Positions 10,107 to 22,361 of a stretch of 64,000 nucleotides of DNA are shown here, in pieces (the stretch's first letter is position 1; the number at the start of each line of letters is the position of its first letter). Source of the DNA: Mycteria americana (lineage: Eukaryota > Chordata > Aves > Ciconiiformes > Ciconiidae); the NCBI RefSeq assembly GCF_035582795.1, contig NC_134366.1:168466401-168530400 (forward strand). Reading direction: 5' to 3'. Position numbers and translations under genes: made by a program. A model generated the notes under the pieces. It did no database searches, was not told where the DNA came from, and saw only the letters and a program-made list of their open reading frames with translations.

Positions 10107-11912
10107 ATCATGGAATCATAGAATGCTTTGGATTAGAAGGGATTGTTACAGGTCATCTAGTCCAACCCCCCTGCAAGAGCAGGGACATCTTTAACTAGAC
10201 CAGGTTGCTCAGAGCCCCATCCAACCTGACCTTGAATGTTTCCAGGGATGGGGCCTCCACTACCTCTCTGGGCAACCTGTTCCAGTGCCTCACCACCCTC
10301 ATTGCAAAAAATGTCTTTCTTAAATCCAGTCTACATCTGCCCTCCCTTAGTTTAAAACCATTGCTCCTTGTCCTGTCACAACAGGCCTTGCTATAAAGTC
10401 TGTCCCCGTCTTTCCTATAGGCCCCCTTTAAGTACTGGAAGGCTGCTATAAGGTCTCCCCACAGCCTTCTCTTCTCCAGGCTGAACAACCCCAACTCTCT
10501 CAGCCTGTCCTTGTAGGAGGGGTGTTCCAGCCCTTAGATCATTTTCGTGGCCCTTCTCTGGACTTGCTTCAACAGCTCCATGTCCTTCTTGTGCTGATGA
10601 CTCCGGAGCTGGACGCAGTACTCCAGGTGAGGTCTCACCAGAGTGGAGTAGAGGGGCAGAATCACCTCCCCCGATCTGCTGGCCACGCTTCTTTTGATGC
10701 AGCCCAGGATACAGTTGGCCTTCTGGGCTGCGAGTGCACATTGTTGGCTCATGTCCGCTTTTCATCCATCAGTACCCCCAAGTCCTTTTCCGCAGGGCTG
10801 CTCTCGATCACATCATCCCCCAGCCTGTATTGAAACCGAGGATTGCCCCAACCCAGGTGTAGGACCCTGCACTTGGCCTTGTTGAACCTCACGAGGTTCA
10901 CACAGGCCCACTTCTCCAGCCTGTCCAGGTCCCTCTGGATGACACCCTGTCCTTCTGGCATGTCAGCTGCACCACTCAGCTTCGTGTCATCTGCAGACTT
11001 GCTGAGGGTGCAACTCGATCTCACTATCAATATAATTGATGACAATATTGAACCGCACTGGTCCCAGTACAGACCCCTGAGGGACACCACTCATCACTGA
11101 TCTCCATCTGGACATTGAGCTGTTGACTGCTACCCTCTGGATGTGACCATCCAACCAATTCCTCATCCACTGAACAGTCCACCCATCAAATCCGTATCTC
11201 TCCAATTCAGAGAGAAAGATGTTGTGGGGGCCTGTGTCAAAGGCTTTACAGAAGTCCAGATAGATGATATCCATTGCTTTTCCCTTGTCCACTGATGTGT
11301 TAACTCCCTTGTAGAAAGCCACTAGGTTGGTCAGGCAGGACTTGCCCTTGGTGAAGCCATGTTGGCTGTCTCTAAATACCTCCCTGTCATCCATATGCCT
11401 TAACATAGCTTCTAGGAGGATCTGTTCCATGGTCTTCCCAGGCACAGAGGTGAGGCTGACTGATAGGTAGTTCCCAGGCTCCTCCTTTTGACTCCTTTTA
11501 AAAATGGGCATGATGCTTCCCTTTTTCCAGTCACGGGGACTTCACCTGACTGTCATGACTTTTGAAATACGATGGAGAGTGGCTTGGCAAGTACATCAGC
11601 CAATTCCCTCAGGACTCTGGGATGCACCTCATCAGGTCCCATAGACTTATATATGTTCAGGTTCCTCAGGTGGTCACGAACCTGATCTTCCCTTACAGTG
11701 GGAGGGGCTTTACCCCCCTGGTCCCCAACATGTTGTCCATTGACTCGGGAAGGGTGAGAAGAGCGGTTGCCAGAGAAGACTGAAGCAAAACATTTGTTTT
11801 GCTCAGCCTTCTCCTCATCTGTTGATGTTAGGTCACCATTCTTGTTCATCAGTGGAGGTACACTTTCTTTAACTTTCCTTTTCTGGTTGATATACGTGTA
11901 GAAGCCCTTTCT
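10107..11912 (-). mobile_element. CR1 LINE, 5'-truncated, about 1.8 kb, with broken ORF2
   Basis: The minus strand carries the CR1 3' end (octamer-like TAGAATCATGGAATC block near 10107-10125 and the conserved GTCCAACCCCC block) and then most of the reverse transcriptase in pieces. The open frames are 10195-10494, 10534-10752, 10749-11090, 10987-11511 and 11553-11849. Visible motifs are [34 protein letters not shown] and the active-site segment SADDTKLSG. The endonuclease is missing. Several frameshifts separate the frames, so the copy is dead. The upstream boundary near 11912 follows the YINQKRK-like region. Confidence 0.9.
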
Positions 11913-13278
11913 TCCTTAAAAAGCTGCTACAAGCCATTTTCAGAGAGAAGGATACTATGCTAAAATGGACTTTTATGGTGAACCCCACACTCCTCCTTAC
12001 AAACATGTCTGAAGCAAAAAAAGTAACAGCAGTGCACAAAGTCAGACAACTGAGCAGATCACTGAATAGTAGTATTTGTTGACAACTATGTCAGAGCATC
12101 ATGGCTGATAAGAATGGTCTGTTTTGGTTGCAAATCCCAGTAAAATCATATAACATCCTCTGTTGATTTCAACCAGATACTTTGGTTGAAGTAAAAATGC
12201 ATCCTCTAAAATGTAATATGTATTTATTACCTTACATAATACTTTGTTACTAACAACAAGAGTACAAATAACTGATTTTAACTCCAGTAATTCCTTTTTC
12301 CCCAGTGATTATATGCCAAACCTACCACAGATGAGTAGTACTCAGAAGTTCTTATCATCTCAGGAGTGTCTGATGGTCTATATGAAATAAGTTTGTAGAT
12401 CAGCTCCACTACAGATATTTCATTCAGTCATGATGTTTTTCCAAACATAAAGTCTGAGCATAGTGTAGTTAGGATGCAATCTTCCCTTACCTATACCAAA
12501 ATCTTTCACCATACTGTTATCGAAACATGTAAGCAACAACATACTCTGTGCCTAGCCTGAGACAGTTCTTAAGAAGCACTATATTAATTCATTAAACAGC
12601 AAAAATAATATACATGTTTAAAGAAAGAGAGTGAGGGGAGGAGAAAGAAGGTTGTCAATACTAAAATATGTCCATTCATCCTGTGGCAGTACTCTGAGAT
12701 GTTTTTCACTTTGGTTGCTGTACCCAGTTAATCCTGTTAACTGTAAATGATGAGTCAAGTTGACAGCTTGGTCCTTATTTATGCTTGTATTTTCTTTATG
12801 CTCAAAGTTTAAATAAATGTAATTTGATGGGGATGAATAAACCCCCCCAGGCTTTTTACTGAAACAGCTCAGGAAGAGGTTATTTTTAATGGAAATAAAA
12901 GAATGTATAACCAGAATTACCTGAGCAAAATATCAGAGCAGTTCTAAAATCCTGCATACCTTACCTACCAAGTAAAGAGTGAAAATGGAAAAGAACCTTT
13001 ATAGTTAATAAATCCACCGTCTCATAACTACAGCTTGGTCAGCACCACAAACTACATGGGCAGGAAAATATGAATATTTCTTTATTAAAGTGTAATGTTT
13101 GTTACAGAAGATGAAACAACAACGTAAAATATCCTTAACAGACAGCCTAAACATGAGATATTAGCAAATTTACGTTCCACTACTGAATGATCTAAACAAC
13201 TACTCTTATCATTAGTGTAATATGTCTTAACTCATCAGTTTATGCTCAAGATATGATTAAAACATTGATGAAAGCTTT
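11913..13278. other. AT-rich stretch without recognised genes
   Basis: I see no gene or identifiable repeat. The sequence is AT-rich with short open frames only. Confidence 0.5.
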
Positions 13279-13353
13279 CCTCCTCTCCTCTCCTCTCCTC
13301 TCCTCTCCTCTCCTCTCCTCTCCTCTCCTCTCCTCTCCTCTCCTCTCCTCTCC
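13279..13353. repeat. TCCTC pentanucleotide microsatellite
   Basis: At least 14 uninterrupted TCCTC units (13281-13350) with partial units at each side. One strand is all pyrimidine and the other all purine, a composition that can form triplex DNA. Confidence 0.95.
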
Positions 13354-16300
13354 TTCAGTAACTTCTTTATAAGATGGAGTAAACGCACACAGAGATATAA
13401 ATATGTGTCTCCATTGACAGCCCAGCTTTGCCAAATTCTTTGAATAATCAGTCAAGAGACAATACAGAAAACCAGCAAGTCTGTAGAAAACTAATTTATA
13501 TAATTACTACTGAAGTAAATCTTAGGAATTAAAGCTGGAATCAGGAAACCCACAGGAGAGGTACTGTGCAAATCATATTTTATTCAGAAAGCCGGTGAGA
13601 CAAGGCATATTGCCAGATGAAATCGTATCAAGAAACAATGAAATTATATGATAACCAGTTATCTCAGTGTACCAGTGATCCAGCTCTTCTTGTGCATTTT
13701 GTAACTTTTAGAGAAAAAGGAAGAAAAGGATTGGCTTTGCACACAACTCCTCCCAGACATGAAACGCCACTCGGGTAAAAGCACAGACAGCATAGGTCAT
13801 CCAGCAGTTGGTAGGAGGTTGGCGCCATGGGGTATGGCAACCAGAATATGAACTGTGAATGTAGACCTAGGTATAGAGTTCAGCTCCTCTAAGTCTTCTT
13901 TGCTATTTACATTATTGGCTGAAGTGCCAACTGAGTTGCAGGTCCTGAGTGACCTGTGTTTGGAGGATTTCAAAAGTTGCATTTGGGACAAGACCCAAGT
14001 CTCTGCCCTGCCTACGCCTGAACCTCCCAGAAGTCTGTAAGAGGAGTCTGGGTTTGCATTGAGCCACTGGGCTGGGCTTCGAGCTTCTTCCCCAGCACTG
14101 ATTTGAAACAGGATCTGTGAGCATGTCTGTGTATGAGCAAAGTGGCTGGAGGAAAGTCAGGGTAGGCCCTTGCATTAACTAACAGCATAGACACAACTGC
14201 CTTGGGCTGACTTCTTGAAAGTGGGATTTGGGAATGCATTGGGGAGGAGAGAGAGAAGACGGCTGAGGGGCACTGAAAATCGAGGAGATAATCTTTCATG
14301 CTATCAGAAAGGTTACAGAGGTCTCCATGACTCCAGGAGGATTCAGTTCTTTTTAGATGTATAGTATCTGATATATTGCGCAACACTGCAGAGACACCAG
14401 TGCAGACCAGGGAGGTTTCTGTTAGCACAGTGATATAATTCTTGTCAGACTGACATGCATTCTCACTTGCTTCCCCGTTCTCTCAGCCGAGAACCAAATT
14501 TCAGCAGCAAGCAGAAAACTTAAAGGAAAAAGAAATAAGGAAAGAAATATAAAGCTTTCACAGAATTGTTCTGTGCAGATGTTAGCATCTTAGGGGTATT
14601 CACAGAGGTTCACATCCTCACAAAACTTCCAGCTGAAAGATAGATGACACCTAGTCTAATAAGCAGTGGTCTCTAAACAAGCATTCATTGATTTTAATCT
14701 TGTTAAATCATGTTCTAGTTATTCAAAGACAGAAAGAAGGAAAGAAATCCAAAACACAACTCAGCAATAACCAAATTCCCTGGGAGATGAAATCAACAAT
14801 TTTACTGACTTCTCAGGCTAGAGAACAGGAGTTTTAAAGAATTTAAAGGATAAGTAATGAAAGCTGTTGTGTTTTACAACATGGTAACATAACAGAAATA
14901 AGTAGCTGCAGAGAAAGTAGATTTTTAAAGGCAAAACGTGGAGAAGACCTTGAAACAAGAGTAAAAAAAGATATCCCAGTGAGATCCAAGCTCTCATGAA
15001 ATCCATTTGCTCATAAAAAAAATATGATGCTGTATTTATTTTTGGAGCATGCTTATGAGTTGCTCTGTAAGGCTTAAATTGCTATCTATACTCCAACCAC
15101 TAAGTCTCCAGTCAAAAAGTGGTTTTGAGGATTTTCAGAGAGAACACTATGGACCAGGAAAACTCGGCAGTCCAAAAGCACAAATCAGTCTTAGCTCTGA
15201 GTCCCAGCTCCTGAGATGTGCCAAAGAGCAGATCTAAACCAGGTGCCTAAGTATTGGTGGGTTGGGGTTTTTTTCCTTTCTTTTACTAAATGGCAAAAGT
15301 CTTCTCAGATTGCACAGAAAGCGTACTTGCTCTGTGGCAAATGGTCACTTACAGAAAGAGGGAGGGCCTGGGCTGGAGTTGGGAGCTTGGCAGAGCATGT
15401 CAGGTTGCATCCTGCTCCCAGTCTTTCCAGTGACTTAAGGAGTAGTTCAGGGCAAAGGTATCTTTCTGTTTCCCCCATTTGTAGAATCACAGCATCATAA
15501 ATGTGCTTAGGGCTTTAAGCCATCTAAGGTGACATCATTCCTATCATGGAGAGATAGCAACCAAATCTCACTGCAATTAATACCACTTACTATCCTTGCT
15601 TTGGGTGGAATGCAACTTAATCCACTAACGCTTTTAAAATGCTTCAAGATTCCCCGATGAAAGCCAGCATGAGAATGCAAAGCATTAACCTTGTAAGTGA
15701 CAGCAGAGTGCACTCTGGAAGGAAGAATAACAATAAGATCATTGGGTTAAACTCTCCAAACTCGGAGGAATGTTCACTTGTTCCTCACAGCATTTCTTTC
15801 TCAAGAACATGTCTTGATAGCAGCTCTAATCCTGACGATAAGCAGTACTGACTTCAGATGAACACCAGTGCATCATAAGGTCTCCTCCTTTTGATCCTGA
15901 GCTGGAGGGACAGTATTGTACTGAACTTATTTGCTGAGAAATTACCCTGTTACTTATATGTCTCTCCATTTCTGTGGCAGTGTCCACTGACGTTTCAGAA
16001 CAGGCGGTGGTTAATGCTGCTGTCTTCTCCTGGAGCCAGTTAGTCAGCTCTTGAGTATTACAAAGGGAATGTCTCCTGCTGCACATGGCTTTGGCCTTAA
16101 AAATACCAAGGAATTCACTGAAGATTCCTCAATGTGTCTCTGAATAGTTCGACTGCCAATATTTTTAAGACAGGCCTGATATCCTTTTACTGCTTTTACC
16201 CATTTAGCATATGCCATGTTGGAAATAATCTTCTGGAAAAATCCCCTCCAGACAACTGGCCAAGACTTTGCTCAACTGATCTGTATGTCCCAGTCTCATC

Positions 16301-17667
16301 TAGTACGACTGTGTCAGGTGCATACAGTATGACTACACCCTGGATTAAACACTGTGTAATTTAACGCTAGGGTCTGGCCCAAAGAATGCACCTTCTAGCA
16401 TAAGGCTTGGAGTCTTGATTCAGCCAGGGCAAACATAAACAGAAAACCCCTTGTTGAGAGAAGTTATTGCTTGTGCTGACTGGGGATTACTGTGGAATGC
16501 ATATGTGCCTTTAAAAAGATACTGCGTATGGCTGTAAGGTTATAGAATATCAAGTTTCTCTAGTCCAGTGATTGATGCTGAGCACTGAGCATTTTCCTCC
16601 GCAGCCCACCAAATAACCAGTTGTTTACAGGGTTACCTTGTACAGTTTATAAAAGTCTTGTTATGGTCATAAAGAAGTTCACCAAGAGTAAAAAAAAAAC
16701 AAAACAAACAGAAAACATTATTAACACACAAGCATGGCTATTCTATAGAGTCCTTTTGGAATATTTAACCTAGCAAACCCAGCAAGTAAAAAGCCACAGT
16801 ACATACCCATGAAGTCAAAATTTAGCTGTTCTAGGTGAGTGTCACTCTAGTGAGTCCTGTGTTTCAAATAAGAGACCTTGTCTTGTTAGGGTGAGCAAAG
16901 AAATGTCTTTCTGTTTGGCTCTCTCACATGAGAGTCGTCTGCTTGTGTACCTTCAGAGATCTACTGTGTCTCATCTGAGAAGCGTAGTAAGTTGTTTTGA
17001 TAGTTTGCAGCTCCCATATTATTCTCAGATCCTTGTTCTCTGCATTTCTTTTTGTTTGTGCTTGCTCAGAGAATAGGGATTGTCTGAGAGTACACACTTC
17101 AGTGACCTAAGCAGAAATCATCTGTCAGTGAAGGGTGATAATCATCCACCAATAGAATAAACATCCAATCCTTTTTTTCCCCCTCCTTCCTTCCATTTTT
17201 CCTCTCAAGTGAGCAGCTCAGTCACTCCCAGAGCACAGTAATAGAAGGAATGAAAGACACAGGAATTACATGTGCATTTATGGGGGGCGGATTTTCACCT
17301 GGCTAAGCTGTGGCATGAGCATTTGCAACTCGTGTAATGGGCATTCAGTTTGATTTGTAAATGCACAAATAGCTGCCATTTTACTGCAGAATTGTCAGGC
17401 AAAAGCCCTACCGCAATCCTGGCTGTTTCTCTTGTCATTGTTGAAAGTGAAATTACCGCTTTCCTTCACCTCAAGAGTTGTCAGGAGGCAGGTAGAATTG
17501 TCTAACATCTTCAGACAGGAAAAATAATGCTATCTGCTGCACACATCCAACTGCCTTTATATATGGAAATTATATGTTAAAATTGCTCTGTCAGATGTTG
17601 TCACTTGGTCAAATGGTCATTTCACTAATGCAGATTTTTATTAAACAAAGGTAGTCAGACTGCATTT
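13354..17667. other. Stretch without recognised genes
   Basis: I see no gene. The longest open frame (14012-14428, minus) has no recognisable domain, no convincing splice sites and is probably chance. A pyrimidine-rich tract lies at about 17170-17200. Confidence 0.45.
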
Positions 17668-17720
17668 TAGAATAGAATAGAATAGTTCAGTTGGAAGACA
17701 CCTACATTTTCAGTGGCCAA
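17668..17720 (-). mobile_element. Short CR1 3'-end remnant
   Basis: TAGAATAGAATAGAATAG followed by TTCAGTTGGAAGACACCTAC matches the reverse of a CR1 3' end: degenerate tail repeats, then the GTTGGAAGGGACCTAC-type block. Only about 50 bases remain recognisable. Confidence 0.6.
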
Positions 17721-20700
17721 GGTCTGCCATTCTCCTTTCTAAGCTTCACCATGTCTCTTTTCATGACCACTGTCAGGCACTGGCAGTGGCTTACCTTTTT
17801 CTTCAGGATTAGGTTTTGACTTTGTGATATTTCCTTCCCTCCTGTGAGTCTGTGCAGAGGAATGGCAAAGCACAAAGTGTCACCAAAAGTCACAAGTTCA
17901 GTTTCAGAAAAACTATCACAAGATCACTGCTTGATATTTTAACACTGTTTAATTTGAATCCTACTGGCATGTTTTTTCTTGCCACATAGCAACAGGAAAA
18001 TGAGGAAGAGTGCACAGACATGGCAAGGATCCCAAATAATTGTGTGTTCTTACTATATATAAGCACTTTCATGACTCTGTTCTGCAAATACATTGCTGTA
18101 ATCTGCAGCAGGAGGCAGTGACACACATTAGATGCTTTCCAGAGCCTAAATGGACAAGCCATTTACCATTAGCATCGGAGAGCAATGAAAATGGGCTGCT
18201 CTGCAGGGGAAGGGGAGCCATAAGCTGGAGGTGACAGCTAGGCAGGCAGGGCAGTGTCCTCGCAGACAAGGGGTACAGTCCCACTGTACCCAAAACAGCA
18301 GAGCAGAGCAGGTCTGGTGACAGTAATCAGGGGCAGCGCAGAGCAATGATCACCACATTAGTCCTAATGATGAGTCAGGTCTGAGTTCAAGCCAGCAAGT
18401 CAGGATCTGCAAGGTGCAAGGCCAGGCATGGACATACCTGCAATGTAACTCAGGCAAAGACCAAGGACAAGGGCCGGAGCTCAAACGCATCTTCTGAGCA
18501 GGGCAGAGGGTGCAAGGATGCGTGAAGGCCCTGGATAAAGCTTCCCATAGGACTTTCTCACCGCTTAGCTGTTTTCACCAAAGTTTGCTCCAGGGCTATG
18601 CAGCTGCATCATATGAAGGCTGACCCTGAACACATGCAGCTAAATCCCCAGGCAGAAAGGGAGGAGAAAGGTTTTGCAGAGGAGGTTTATAGAAGATGTT
18701 TTCAGGCTGGCCAGAGCAATCAGAGCCTGCTGGTTCACTCAGGGCCCTGACACTCAGTGTTCCACCTCTGACCTCTGAAAAGCAATGTTAACACTATCCT
18801 CAATTTATTAGACCATGAATCTTCCCCACAGCATTAAAAAACAGGCTATAAGGCAAGACACATTAAGCTATATCTTAACATAGCCATTAGGAATTGAGAC
18901 AGCTGCTGCACTGAATACCTGAGACATCTGCAGGAACTGGCAGATGTGACAGAGGGCTTGCAGAAAACCTGCAGCAGGAGGCCAAGCATGGTGCAATAAG
19001 ACATTTTAAATTACACTAGAGACTTAAGTTTAGGCAGCTGAATCAAGCAGTTTATCAGGATCATCAGGACTATTTTACCTTTGTTTAATTAGATGATAAC
19101 TTTTGCTTGCATGGGAAGTGCCTGCAGATTGGCATGCATAAGGCTCCCTGTGAAGTGGAAAGGCACGTCTTTTGAAAATGTGCTGTGTTAAGCAAGCTGT
19201 TAGGGATAATTGTAAATGGTAATGTCTCTGACACTTATATGACCCATTAGCTTGTCTGGCAGAACAAAACCCTAATGTCAAATTGTGCATGTGCTATTAA
19301 GAAAGCATTTTTTCCATGGTCCCTGGACTCAATGCCCCCTAGTGAAAAAGAATAATAAATTGGTATGCTACAACTGGGGCTGTGCACAGGGGTTGTGAAT
19401 TCTGATATAAAGAACTATCTATGCATCAATGGTACTGTTCCCCTTAATTATTACTACAGCCCTGCTGATTTGGATACCTAGAACCCCTGTGATAAAATCT
19501 ATTACCTTATTTAATAACTGAGACTGACAGATGATCAGAAGAAACAAATAGTAATGAAGAGCTCTAAAGGAAATTCATCTGGCTGCGCATGAAACTAGTT
19601 TCCACTGAATGCTAGAATGACGAATGTAAAGTTGTTTTGTTTGAAGGAGAGTCTGAGATGCCAATTTGCAGAGGAAAAAACATGTCCTATTCCTCAACGC
19701 TGCAACAGATCTGGATCAAATAACTCTGTAAACATCCTCCTCCACCATCTTTTTTCTGCACACATTTATACATGAGCAATGAGCAAGGAAACCTGAACAT
19801 TTTCACGGAGGAAATTTAAACACAGTCCCCATTTCCTTTAACTTGCACATCAGTGTTTGGCAGGTGTATGTCTTATTAAGTCTCTCTGAAACCAGCATCT
19901 GTGCATCAGGGAACAACTCTTCCTTCTCATTATATACTTATAGCAAGCTTATAGTCTATACCTCTACTGGTAGGGATTTGTGTGTTTGTCACATCTTGTA
20001 AACACTAATGTAAATAGCTATAAAGTTTTTGCTTACACTTGAACCACTGTACAGACAGAAATTAAGGTGATATTTGAATCAGTAAGGGACAACGTATTTT
20101 ATCTTAGTGGACCAGCTTGTGAAGCTGACTGTAGGCATAAGAAAAAGAAATTGAAAAATGTTTAAAAGATTGGGTAAAAATTTGCTGCTTCTTCCTCCCT
20201 TTCCTGTCACTGTCCCTGCTTTCCCTCTCATACATACAATCATTATCACAGTCCATAAAACAAGATGGATTTTTGGGGAAATGAGAGCATATAAAAAAGA
20301 CAACTGAATTAATGCCTCAGAAATCAAAATGTTTTACAATGGCAGAAATTTGGAATACCTAAATATGTCAAACAAATAATACAAGCCAGAAAAAGGTCTA
20401 CAGAGCTATCAACTATCCTCTGACATTTGCTAATGTTAGAGGTTGTCAAGTCTAATATTGTAGATAGAGTTATATACTTTTTTTTTTAATGGCATGCATT
20501 ATTATGAACCTAAAAATACAATTAGAGGATCATTTGTTTTAGCAGCTCAAATCACTTCTGTTTACCTCTACCCTCTCCATTTGATCTACTTATTGGCATC
20601 TCAATCTCCTTTCAGTACATGCATGCGGATGTGTACATCCCAATGCAGGAAGTGTGAACCTAGTTAGAAGACTCATTCAAGTTAAAAATCAACTTACTTG

Positions 20701-21194
20701 TCTGCAAATTTATTTGGCTAGGTGTGTTTTAGATCCTGATCAAAATGTAGATAAGAACAAAGAGAGAGTAGAGCAGAGAGAAGGAGTGTTAGAGTAGAAC
20801 TAGTGATCTTGCATCATGATTGCCAAAAATAATGCTTCTTGAATGACTCCTTAATAGAAAAGTAGTCAAAAACTTCACTCCAATTGCTTAAATTATTCTT
20901 CTTCATTTATTTAAGGACACTGGCTTTCACACAAGCAACATTGGTTGTAAGCTCAGTGCATCTCTCTTTCTTTTCTGGAGTTAATGAACACAGAAACAAA
21001 CCTTCTACTTCAATGTTTTTAAGCTGATACTCAAGAGGGCTCGTGAGTTAAATACTATTTACCTACCTACAATCTCACATTGTCTGATCAGGCAGTGGAG
21101 GTGCCTTAAGAAGTTACTACCCCTTAAGCTGCTTTTTATTGCCTCCCTGCTATGCATTATTACAGGAATAGCAAAGCTGGCACATTATGACATG
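17721..21194. other. Stretch without recognised genes
   Basis: I see no gene. The part at about 18230-18720 is more GC-rich and repetitive in feel (many CAGG/CAAGG words), possibly an old unclassified repeat. The rest is ordinary AT-rich sequence. Confidence 0.4.
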
Positions 21195-21199
21195 GACTT
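21195..21199. repeat. Target-site duplication, left copy (GACTT)
   Basis: GACTT at 21195-21199 is repeated exactly at 22357-22361, immediately outside the LTR ends. A 5-bp duplication is typical of ERVL-type integration. Confidence 0.85.
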
Positions 21200-21389
21200 T
21201 GTATTGGGTTTGCATGGCAAGGTTTTGGTAGCAGGGGGGCTATAGAGGTGCCTTCTGTGAGAAGCTGCTAGAAGCTTCCCCTGTGTCTGACAGGGCCACT
21301 GCCAGCTGGCTCCAAGGTGGACCCACAGCTGGCCAAGGTCAAGTCCATCAGCAACAGTGGTAGCACCTCTGGGATAACATATTTAAGAA

Positions 21390-21412
21390 GGGGGGGCGGG
21401 GGGGGGGGGGGG
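21390..21412. repeat. G-rich tract just downstream of LTR TATA-like site
   Basis: Twenty-three bases with a single C (21397), all others G. It can form a G-quadruplex and is a likely site of sequencing length error. Confidence 0.9.
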
Positions 21413-22166
21413 AACTTCTGTGCAACAGCAGCCAGAAGAGAGGAGTGAGAATATATGAGAGAAACAGCCCTGCAGACACCAAGGTCAGTGAAGAAGGAGG
21501 GGGAGGAGGTCCTGCTCCAGGTGCTGGAGCAGAGATTCCCCTGCAGCCAGCGGTAAAGACCATGGTGAGGCAGGCTGTTCCCCTGCAGCTCATGGAAGTC
21601 CATGGTGGAGCAGATATCCACCTGCAGCCCTTGGAGGACCCCATGCTGGAGCAGGCAGATGCCTGAAGGAGGCTGTGACCCCATGGAAGCCTGTACTGGA
21701 GCAGGCTCTTGGCTGGAACTGTGAACCCATGAAAAGAGGAGCCCATGGTGGAGCAGGTTTGCTGGCAGGACTTGTGACCCCATGGGTGACCCACGCTGGA
21801 GCAGTCTGTTCCTGAAGGATTGCACCCCATGGAAAGGACCCATGCTGGAGCAGTTCGTGAAGAACTGTAGCCCCTGGGAAGCACTCACGTTGGAGAAGAT
21901 TGTGGAGAACTGTCTGACATGGGACGGAACCCACGCTGGAACAGGGGAAGAGTGTGAGGAGTCCTCTCTCTGAGGAGGAAGGAGCAGCAGAGACAACGTG
22001 TGATGGACTGACCCCAACCCCCATTCCCCATCCCCCTGTGCCGTTGAGGGGGAGGAGGCAGAGGAAATCAGGAGTAAAGTTAAGCCTGGGAAGAAAGGAG
22101 GGGTGGGGGGAAGGTGTTTTTAAGATTTCATTTTACTTCTCATTACCCTGCTCTGATTTGATTGGT

Positions 22167-22172
22167 AATAAA
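22167..22172 (+). terminator. LTR polyadenylation signal
   Basis: AATAAA within GATTGGTAATAAATG. The same context (GATTGGNAATAAATG) occurs in the family C LTRs at 34136 and 48641. Confidence 0.7.
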
Positions 22173-22356
22173 TGAAACTAATTTCCCCAAGTTGAGTCTG
22201 TTTTGCCTGTAATGGTAATTGCTGAGTGATCTCCCTGTCCTTATCTCGACCCATGAGCCTTTTGTTATATTTTCTCTCCCCTGCCCACTTGAGGAGGGGA
22301 AGTGATAGATTGACTTTGGTGGGCACCTGACATCCAGCCAGGATCAACCCACCACA

Positions 22357-22361
22357 GACTT
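22357..22361. repeat. Target-site duplication, right copy (GACTT)
   Basis: It is identical to 21195-21199. Confidence 0.85.

Larger units (their letters stand above)
21200..22356 (+). repeat. Solo ERV LTR, family B (1157 bp)
   Basis: The LTR begins TGTATTGGGTTTGCATGGC, ends CAACCCACCACA, and is flanked by perfect GACTT duplications. From left to right it holds U3; a TATA-like CATATTTAAGAA (21379-21390); a G tract (21390-21412); a GC-rich degenerate minisatellite with repeated CTGGAGCAG words (about 21520-21945); AATAAA (22167-22172); and a U5 with CTTATCTCGACCCATGAG (22240-22257). No internal retroviral sequence remains, so it arose by LTR-LTR recombination. The long open frames inside it are by-products of GC content. 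Confidence 0.92.

Noticed and set aside
14012..14428. A 138-codon minus-strand frame
   Set aside because: No domain, no codon pattern and no splice context; length is compatible with chance over 64 kb.
15480..15540. CR1 3' end remnant (AGAATCACAGCATCATAAA)
   Set aside because: Similarity is limited to one octamer-like word and no conserved block follows.
21268..22024. A 249-codon minus-strand frame and others overlapping it
   Set aside because: They are inside the family B solo LTR and reflect its repeat structure; the same occurs at 54502-55278 in the other copy.
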